Source: DATACQ01 sp036555515 (GTDB lineage Bacteria > Desulfobacterota > Binatia > UBA9968). From it: a DNA stretch of 64,000 nucleotides. Below are positions 58,079-64,000 of the stretch, piece after piece (within the stretch, counting starts at the first letter, position 1; every line of letters starts with the position of its first letter). The stretch covers positions 1 through 64,000 of the forward strand of contig DATBLC010000221.1 of NCBI GenBank assembly GCA_036555515.1, written 5' to 3'. Made by a program: the position numbers and the translations under genes. The notes beneath the pieces are model-generated. The model was not told the origin of the DNA. It made no database searches and was given only the letters and a program-made list of their open reading frames with translations.

Positions 58079-59851
58079 ATGAAACGAGAAGAAAAATATT
58101 CAGCCACCCCTCTTCGGGCCAACACGGCTTCAAAAATCATCATTGGTTTAGATTTTCTAAGTCAAGCGCGCAGTCAGTATCCCTTTTGGCTCTTTGTGTT
58201 TGTCGCGGCCGTGGTGGCGTATTTGGTCATTCCTCCTCTATTATTCATTGCTTTCTCTAGCTTTGTGCCTCCACCGGAAGCAGAAACGAAGGGACTAACG
58301 CTCGCGAACTATGCCACTGTTTTTGAATCATTTTCCGAATTCACAGAGCTGTTCTTGAATTCTGTCCTTTTCTCTGTCGGCAGTTCAGCTTGGGCGTTAT
58401 TGTTCGGCGCCCTTCTCGCTTGGCTTGCGGAACGCAGTAACGCCCCATTTCGGACTTTAGCTTACGTGTCCGCCTTCGTCTCATTTGCTATTCCAGGTCT
58501 GATAAAAGTGATTGGATGGATTCTCTTGCTTGGACCCGAGGCCGGGTTTTTGAACGTCATCGTCCGTTCCCTCACTGATGTGTCGCCTCTATTCAATATC
58601 TTTTCGATGGGGGGAATGGTCCTAGTGGAAGGCTTCCTTTGGACGCCGGTGGTGTTCCTGCTCATAGCGACGCCATTTCGATCGATGGATCCGTCACTGG
58701 AAGAAGCGGCTGTGGTGGCGGGTAGCAGCGATTGGCAGGTGTTCTGGCGCGTGACCTTGCCCATGGCGACCCCGAGTGTGTTAGCGGTCTTGATGCTCAC
58801 ATTTATAAGGAGTCTGGAGGCTTTTGAGATTCCGGCACTAATCGGTTTGCCAGCAGGAATACAAGTTCTCACAACCGAAATTTATCTGCAGCTGACAGGG
58901 GGATATCTGCCAGAGTATGGGAATGCAAGCGCCTATTCGGTTATTCTGATAGCGCTGGTAGCGCTGGCGCTGATTCCCTACTACGGAGTAACTCAACATT
59001 CGCACCGGTTTACGACGGTGACGGGAAAAGGATTTCAGCCTCGGCGCAAAGATTTGGGCAAATGGCGGTGGTTCGGAGGTATATTGCTGCTCCTGTTGCC
59101 GTTCCTTCAAGTCCTGCCACTCACTGCTCTTCTTTGGTGTTCTCTGATTCCTTACTTGCAGACTCCATCGATCGGCGCGCTTGCCCAAATATCGCTAAAT
59201 AACTACGTGACAGCCTTCAACGAGCCGAAGATTGTGAGATCCATTGTAAACAGCCTGACAGTCGGTATCACCTCAGCTAGTGGTGTTGTATTTGTGGCCT
59301 TTATCGCTGTATGGGTCGTCGCTCGAACCAACATTCGAATGCGTTGGACTTTAGATCGCCTAGCTATGCTACCGCTGGCATTCCCGGGGATCGTGATGGC
59401 CGTGGCGATTCTCAAAATGTATTTAACAATACCTATTCCGATATACGGTACGGTCTGGATCATGGTCGCCGCTTTTATCGCTCGCTATTTGCCCTACGCA
59501 ATGAGATTCTGTCACTCTGGGTTGCTGGGTATCCATCGCGAGCTCGAGGAGAGCGCGACGGCAAGCGGGGCTAGCTGGGGACAGGTAGCCCGTAGCATTG
59601 TGATTCCGTTGATAATGCCTGCGCTTTTTGCCGCTTGGATTTATGTATTCCTAATCACGGTTCGAGAACTGTCAGTTTCGCTTCTCCTCTATAGCCCCGG
59701 GTCTCAGGTGATATCAGTTATTATTTGGGAACTTTGGGGAAATGGTCACGTTGGAACACTTTCGGCCTTCGCTCTGGGAATTACGGCGGGAACTGTACTC
59801 TTGGCGAGCGTGTTTCACCGCTTGAGCCGTCGCTACAGCTTGGTGGTTTGA
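58079..59851 (+). CDS. Iron(III)-type ABC transporter permease, two-domain fusion
   Basis: About 590 residues. Start placed at the ATG at 58079 (MKREEKYSATP); a GTG at 58058 with AAGG upstream is a rival. Two binding-protein-dependent transport permease domains are fused, as in FbpB/SfuB-type proteins, each with about six helices (first about residues 30-310, second about 330-585). The EAA-like cytoplasmic loops are SLEEAAVVAGSSDWQVFWRV and ELEESATASGASWGQVARS, which contact an ATPase. No ATPase gene is adjacent. Three convergent binding-protein genes of the matching type follow at 59900-63340, so they are probable partners. Confidence 0.9.
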   Translation: MKREEKYSATPLRANTASKIIIGLDFLSQARSQYPFWLFVFVAAVVAYLVIPPLLFIAFSSFVPPPEAETKGLTLANYATVFESFSEFTELFLNSVLFSVGSSAWALLFGALLAWLAERSNAPFRTLAYVSAFVSFAIPGLIKVIGWILLLGPEAGFLNVIVRSLTDVSPLFNIFSMGGMVLVEGFLWTPVVFLLIATPFRSMDPSLEEAAVVAGSSDWQVFWRVTLPMATPSVLAVLMLTFIRSLEAFEIPALIGLPAGIQVLTTEIYLQLTGGYLPEYGNASAYSVILIALVALALIPYYGVTQHSHRFTTVTGKGFQPRRKDLGKWRWFGGILLLLLPFLQVLPLTALLWCSLIPYLQTPSIGALAQISLNNYVTAFNEPKIVRSIVNSLTVGITSASGVVFVAFIAVWVVARTNIRMRWTLDRLAMLPLAFPGIVMAVAILKMYLTIPIPIYGTVWIMVAAFIARYLPYAMRFCHSGLLGIHRELEESATASGASWGQVARSIVIPLIMPALFAAWIYVFLITVRELSVSLLLYSPGSQVISVIIWELWGNGHVGTLSAFALGITAGTVLLASVFHRLSRRYSLVV

Positions 59852-59899
59852 TGACCGACGCTTCTCAGCGCTCCAGAATGGTTCGGCTATCCAATCTGA

Positions 59900-60946
59900 C
59901 TATTGGCGCCCGAGCGTACGTACTATCTTGTGCCAATCTTTTAACGCTGTTTGATATTGCGCGCTGCTCATATTTCGTTCCGTGTAGTAACGCTTAAAGG
60001 GATAGTCTTTCCATGCCACGCCGTACTTGAACTTCTCCAATATGCCCTGACCGTCGGCTCCGATGATAAAGTCGATAAGTAGTAGCGCTGCGTGCGGATG
60101 CGGAGCTTTGGCAAATAGCGCGGAACCGCCCGCGTTTGTGGGGACAACGTCCATGGGCACCCAACCTAACGGTGCCCCCTGCTCTATCTTCACCAGCGCA
60201 TGGTCCTGGAAGATGGTAGGGGAGGAGGCCATTTCCCCGGAGATAATAAGGTCTCGCAGCGCACTGCCTGAAAGTTTAAACAGCTTGACTCCCTGGGATT
60301 TAAATTTATTAACGTACTCTTTCCCCTTGAACTTGAGCATCGTGCCAATAACCTGATCGCCCGTGCTTTCAATACTAAAAGCCATTTTGCCCTTCAATTC
60401 TGGTCTCAGCAGGTCGTCAAAGTTTTTTGGTACAGCGGCGGGTGGGATGAGCTTTGTATTGTAGCCAAAGCCTATGAAAGCCTCTCGGTCGGTCACCCAA
60501 AAGACCTGGTCTCCATCCGCTTTGATCCTGGCGCCTTCAGGATACTTTTTGAGCACGGGCGTAGTGTAGGGCCTAATCAGTCTCTTTTCGCGAAGCAGCA
60601 TCAAGATTGGTGGGGTACTTTCGATGGCGTCTGCGATATTGCGGTTAGCCTGAGCTTCTGCGAGGATTTTTTGCGACAGATCTGTGCTGCCTGCCCGATA
60701 AACCTCGATTTCGATATCAGGGTACTTCTTACGGAAAACGTCTACTATCGTTTCATACGAACCGCCAGACAAGGATGTATACCAAATTACCTTACCTTCA
60801 GCCTTGGCGCCCTCTAAAAGTATTTGCTCGCGATCGGGTCCTGCGTAGGCCGCCAACTGTTCGATGGTTTTGGATTTACCGCTTTGAGCCCAGGCATATG
60901 ACAGCATGGTCAAAATCATTACCATGGTTACATTCAGAATCTTCAT
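59900..60946 (-). CDS. Iron(III)-type extracellular solute-binding protein
   Basis: About 348 residues. The start at 60946 (MKILNVTMVM) follows GGAGTTCAAG; an upstream ATG is four codons earlier. Signal peptide core VTMVMILTMLSYAWA. Landmarks: REQILLEGAKAEGKVIWYTS at the mature start, LSQKILAEAQANRNIADAIE, PHPHAALLLIDFIIGADGQG near the C-terminus. These match SBP_bac_6/8 proteins. It converges on the permease gene, 48 bases away. Confidence 0.88.
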   Translation of the reverse strand: MKILNVTMVMILTMLSYAWAQSGKSKTIEQLAAYAGPDREQILLEGAKAEGKVIWYTSLSGGSYETIVDVFRKKYPDIEIEVYRAGSTDLSQKILAEAQANRNIADAIESTPPILMLLREKRLIRPYTTPVLKKYPEGARIKADGDQVFWVTDREAFIGFGYNTKLIPPAAVPKNFDDLLRPELKGKMAFSIESTGDQVIGTMLKFKGKEYVNKFKSQGVKLFKLSGSALRDLIISGEMASSPTIFQDHALVKIEQGAPLGWVPMDVVPTNAGGSALFAKAPHPHAALLLIDFIIGADGQGILEKFKYGVAWKDYPFKRYYTERNMSSAQYQTALKDWHKIVRTLGRQ

Positions 60947-61119
60947 CTTGAACTCCATATATTAGGTTGATCAATTTGCCATCGATACTGAGCGCCTTGC
61001 CTGTGAGATCCCTTAACGTGTCTGATACCAGAAAAACAGCAAGCAGTAGCGATAAGTAAAAGCTACGCCTGCGGCAAAACTCAAAACCTTTTCGTCTATC
61101 TCGATGACGCAGCCTGATC

Positions 61120-62223
61120 TCAACAGAATTTCAAGATGCTGCAGTAGAGTTTGGTGTATTCCGCGAAATTCGGACCGATCCTCAGGGGATCTACGGCCAA
61201 ATACTCCGGCGCCTCAAGCTCCGGAGATTTGGTTCTGTAACCTGAGCGGGCCGTGGGTATGCCGAATTCCTCAGCGAAGATTTTCATCGCGCCGTCGCGG
61301 GAGAGCGCCCAATCTATGAACAACGCCGCGCTGTGCGGATGAGGAGCATTTTTAGCTAGCATGACGTGAGTCGGCAGTGTCAGGACAGGTTTCAGTAGGA
61401 CAAACCCGAGCGGCGCCCCTTTCCGCATTAACTCCAAAACCCGGTAGCCAAACAACCAAGGAACCATATCAGTTTCTCCTGAGGACAGGAGTTGTGCCGC
61501 AAAAGAGTGGCCGCGCCGTATCGAAGGTTCATTCTGGGCCAATTTTTTAAAATAGGTGATCCCTTTATCTTTGCCCCAATACTCAACGATGGTTCCCATC
61601 AGATCCATATCCTCGTCATCCATGATCATTCTTCCTTTCCATCTAGGATCGAGAACATCTTCGTAGCTTTTAGGGATCTCCTCCTTTTTCACTTTGTTGG
61701 TGTTATATCCGAGGACGACGACTTGGTGGTGGAGTGTGGTCCAGTAACCATTCTTGTCGAGAAATTCTTTTTTGATTCCCTGCCGGCTCGGGCTGAGGTA
61801 GGGATCCAGCAAACCATCCTTAAATATTGTGTAGGCCTGTCCGGGGTTGAGGCTGATAACGTCCGCATTGAATGCTTTAGCCCGGGCCTCATTGACGATT
61901 TTATTATAGGTGTCCACCGCGCCGGCGCGTTGATAACGCGTGGTTATAAACGGATATTTCTTGTTGAATTCTTCGAGGACACGCTTGTAGCTGTCGCTAG
62001 CCGTGATCCCATACTCCACCATAGTTCCTTCGCGTTTGGCGCCCTCGATCAGCTTTTGCTCCCTTTGCTTCCCGGTCAGCCCTTCGTACGCTTTGAGCAC
62101 TTCGCCTGCGGTTTTGCCGTGGCTGGCGCTGGGAACCAGAGAAATACACACCGCGAGGGAAAGAACCAAAAAGCCTGCCACACCGCTTTGATTCCTTCTC
62201 TGCGTATTTTTCGCCACCTTCAT
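61120..62223 (-). CDS. Iron(III)-type extracellular solute-binding protein
   Basis: About 367 residues. The start at 62223 (MKVAKNTQRRN) follows GGAGGACGAT; a start 27 codons earlier has no support. Signal core GVAGFLVLSLAVCISLV with cleavage near SHGKT. Landmarks: QREQKLIEGAKREGTMVEYG, VVVLGYNTNKVKKEEIPKS and PHPHSAALFIDWALSRDGAM. It is the middle one of three tandem paralogues with low similarity to each other, so different ligands are likely. Confidence 0.88.
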   Translation of the reverse strand: MKVAKNTQRRNQSGVAGFLVLSLAVCISLVPSASHGKTAGEVLKAYEGLTGKQREQKLIEGAKREGTMVEYGITASDSYKRVLEEFNKKYPFITTRYQRAGAVDTYNKIVNEARAKAFNADVISLNPGQAYTIFKDGLLDPYLSPSRQGIKKEFLDKNGYWTTLHHQVVVLGYNTNKVKKEEIPKSYEDVLDPRWKGRMIMDDEDMDLMGTIVEYWGKDKGITYFKKLAQNEPSIRRGHSFAAQLLSSGETDMVPWLFGYRVLELMRKGAPLGFVLLKPVLTLPTHVMLAKNAPHPHSAALFIDWALSRDGAMKIFAEEFGIPTARSGYRTKSPELEAPEYLAVDPLRIGPNFAEYTKLYCSILKFC

Positions 62224-62332
62224 ATCGTCCTCCTGCAAAATAGCGATTTGCGGAAAATCATGATGTTTAAGAAGACCCGTCGGCCGCACTCGATCACCAA
62301 CCAACGATCAACAGCTCGCGAAGGCTTGAGAT

Positions 62333-63340
62333 TTACTGTAGAAAAATCTTTCGGTATTCAATTTTCTTCGCGGCATAATCTTTCTCGTCCAGCTCGTCCA
62401 TCGGAATGAACTGAACCTTGTCTGCGTCCGGGAGGGGAGGGTAGATTCCCACTCTGGTCACGAACTCGCCTGCTTTAGCGATGATCTTCATGCTCTCATC
62501 GCTATGGTAGAAATTGATGAACGCTTTCCCAGCGTTGGGACGAACGGCTTTGCTGCCCAGGACCAAGAGGTTCTGGTCCCCCAGGAATTTACCGAGCCTC
62601 ACATAGTCCACCGGAGCACTCCTTTGCCGATAGAGAAAGACTGAATTTAGTTGCGTAATTCCAATTGGCGTCTCTCCGGTGCTGATCCGCTCGGCGGTCG
62701 GCGCGAGAGATTCTAGAAGAACGGGTTTTATCGCAGCCAAATCGCGAATGAACTTTTCCGATTTTTCCTTGCCCAAGACTTTATACAAGCTGGCAAGCCA
62801 CTGCGCGGTGGTTGAGTGCTGGGTCGGATCAGGCATGGCCAGTTTTCCCTTGTATTGGGGCTTGACAAGCTCTTCGAGAGACTTCGGCGCGTCGACGGGT
62901 TTCATGATGGCGGTATTGAAGGCCACACCAATGACCGCCCGACGATGAATAACACCGATATCCGGATCGATGGCCTCCTTGGGAAAGTCATTGGCAGTGG
63001 GAGGCAAATATTTGACCATCATTCCATCTTTGAGTAAAAACCTGGCTTCGTTGCTGGGGATGAAAAGCACGTCGAACAGCGGTTTTCCGGCCCGGAATTC
63101 GTTGACGGCGCGATCCATGACCTTCGTCGCAGACGCTCTCCAATATTCTAAAGTGAGCCCGGTCTTCTTTTCAAAAGCCTTTTTGGCCGGTTCCAGGATA
63201 TCGGCCTGAAGCGAACCATAGGCGACGACCTTTCCCCCCTCTTTTTTCGCTGCCTCAATGAGTTTCGCGTCCTGGCTAAAAGCAGGCGCCCGAAAAAACA
63301 ACAGAAATAAAAAGACTGATATCGCAACAAAATTTACCAT
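62333..63340 (-). CDS. Iron(III)-type extracellular solute-binding protein
   Basis: A 335-residue exported binding protein. Signal peptide MVNFVAISVFLFLLFF, cleavage near AFSQ. Landmarks: AKLIEAAKKEGGKVVAYGSL at the mature start, AFEKKTGLTLEYWRASATKV, GVAFNTAIMKPVDAPKSLEE and FINFYHSDESMKIIAKAGEF near the C-terminus. AAAGGAGAAAAATA precedes the ATG. First gene of the three-gene minus-strand group (59900-63340). Confidence 0.88.
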   Translation of the reverse strand: MVNFVAISVFLFLLFFRAPAFSQDAKLIEAAKKEGGKVVAYGSLQADILEPAKKAFEKKTGLTLEYWRASATKVMDRAVNEFRAGKPLFDVLFIPSNEARFLLKDGMMVKYLPPTANDFPKEAIDPDIGVIHRRAVIGVAFNTAIMKPVDAPKSLEELVKPQYKGKLAMPDPTQHSTTAQWLASLYKVLGKEKSEKFIRDLAAIKPVLLESLAPTAERISTGETPIGITQLNSVFLYRQRSAPVDYVRLGKFLGDQNLLVLGSKAVRPNAGKAFINFYHSDESMKIIAKAGEFVTRVGIYPPLPDADKVQFIPMDELDEKDYAAKKIEYRKIFLQ

Positions 63341-63589
63341 TATTTTTCTCCTTTTCGATCACCTTTCCCGCCGGACGAGTCGTCGAAATTATGATTCAAT
63401 TCAAGGATTCGATCTCTGGGACTCGATCCGCAGTGCTGGATAGCTCATTGAAATTCATGATCCGCACTTACTCCAACACGAATGAAATGTCCAGGTCTGT
63501 GCGCGAACCGACTTGAAGTTGACGCAGCCTCCAACTATCTGGTATGAGATCGAAGCAGAATCGTCAACCTACACAGCGGAGGAAGTCTG

Positions 63590-64000
63590 ATGGCTGACAA
63601 CATCGTCTATCTGAACGGCTCGTACGTCAAAGATACCGAGGCCAAAATATCTATATTTGACCGCGGCTTCACCAATTGTGACTGGAGTTACGACGTGACC
63701 CGAACGTTCAATCACAAACCGTTCCAATTGCGGGAGCATATCGCCAGGCTCTATCGGTCGCTTGATTTTATGCAACTCGATCCTGGGTTAACTCAGGACG
63801 AGATGCATGACATTGCCTTAGAAGTCTTCAAGAGGAACGAGAAGAGCTTGGGGCCAGGAGACGATTTTTCCATCACTCATAGGGTGTCGCGTGGCATTGG
63901 GGAATTAGCTCCGGGGACTTATCGTCCGACAGTGGCGGTGTATTGCAACCGGATAAAATTCGAAACTTTTGCTCAGCGTTTGATCGATGGAGCGCCCCTG
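63590..64000 (+). CDS. Class IV aminotransferase (D-amino-acid/branched-chain type), 3' end missing
   Basis: The first 137 codons of a plus-strand gene. The ATG follows GCGGAGGAAGTCTG. The opening MADNIVYLNGSYVKDTEAK, then ISIFDRGFTNCDWSYDVTRT with the conserved D-R-G region, and LREHIARLYRSLDFMQLD are typical of fold-type IV PLP aminotransferases (DAAT, BCAT or 4-amino-4-deoxychorismate lyase). The catalytic Lys lies beyond the window edge, so class within the family is undecided. Confidence 0.88.
   Translation, partial: MADNIVYLNGSYVKDTEAKISIFDRGFTNCDWSYDVTRTFNHKPFQLREHIARLYRSLDFMQLDPGLTQDEMHDIALEVFKRNEKSLGPGDDFSITHRVSRGIGELAPGTYRPTVAVYCNRIKFETFAQRLIDGAPL

Overview
The window looks like chromosome of an uncultivated, metabolically versatile bacterium. 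Most genes have a purine-rich Shine-Dalgarno sequence and typical Gram-negative export signals. The mix is many orphan ABC substrate-binding proteins, PF04909 metallohydrolases, UbiD-family decarboxylases, hydantoinase-type HyuA/HyuB, VOC proteins, RraA and a bactofilin. It resembles environmental genomes of the Binatota, Tectomicrobia, Rokubacteria or former Deltaproteobacteria type. This placement is inference from gene content; no rRNA, tRNA or ribosomal protein gene was seen.

Layout. 1-18.6 kb: a truncated secreted-protein start, a two-domain VOC protein, four NMT1-type substrate-binding proteins, two PF04909 amidohydrolases, an exporter-type ABC protein, a DUF3500 protein, a bactofilin, a 6-phosphogluconate-dehydrogenase-like reductase, an Asp/Glu-racemase-superfamily protein and three clustered VOC genes. 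18.6-20.3 kb: a decayed IS91-like rolling-circle element. 20.3-23.9 kb: an integron gene-cassette array without an integrase (CALIN-like), with five recognisable attC sites and one truncated one; all cassette genes are on the minus strand. 24-39.8 kb: RraA-like protein, SNF2 helicase, amidohydrolase and binding protein, two UbiD-family genes, binding protein, luciferase-like oxidoreductase, HyuA and HyuB. 40-57.3 kb: further binding protein plus amidohydrolase pairs, a Rieske ring-hydroxylating dioxygenase (alpha and beta), a multihaem cytochrome c, a VOC protein, a beta-propeller protein, a Tat-exported amidohydrolase and an old-yellow-enzyme-type reductase. 58-64 kb: a two-domain iron(III)-type permease, three convergent binding proteins and the start of a class IV aminotransferase.

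How the genes fit together. Ten NMT1-type and four iron(III)-type binding proteins are present, but only one importer permease and no importer ATPase. Five of the ten NMT1-type genes lie beside, or one gene from, a PF04909 metallohydrolase. The picture is many small capture-and-convert units for organic or aromatic acids and nitrogen compounds, probably sharing transport cores encoded elsewhere.

Intergenic DNA is rich in repeats: a palindromic MITE-like family (A, seven copies), a second family with terminal inverted repeats (B, four copies), arrays of a roughly 10-base TTCCA-N2-CG unit (C, ten sites) and an ATTCGAAATCCG-type repeat (D, two sites). Some repeats run into annotated 5' ends, so several gene starts were moved downstream.

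The most notable discovery is the cassette array with its toxin-antitoxin modules, a broken hicA, a split hypothetical gene and a two-gene small-membrane-protein cassette, cut at one end by the IS91-like remnant.
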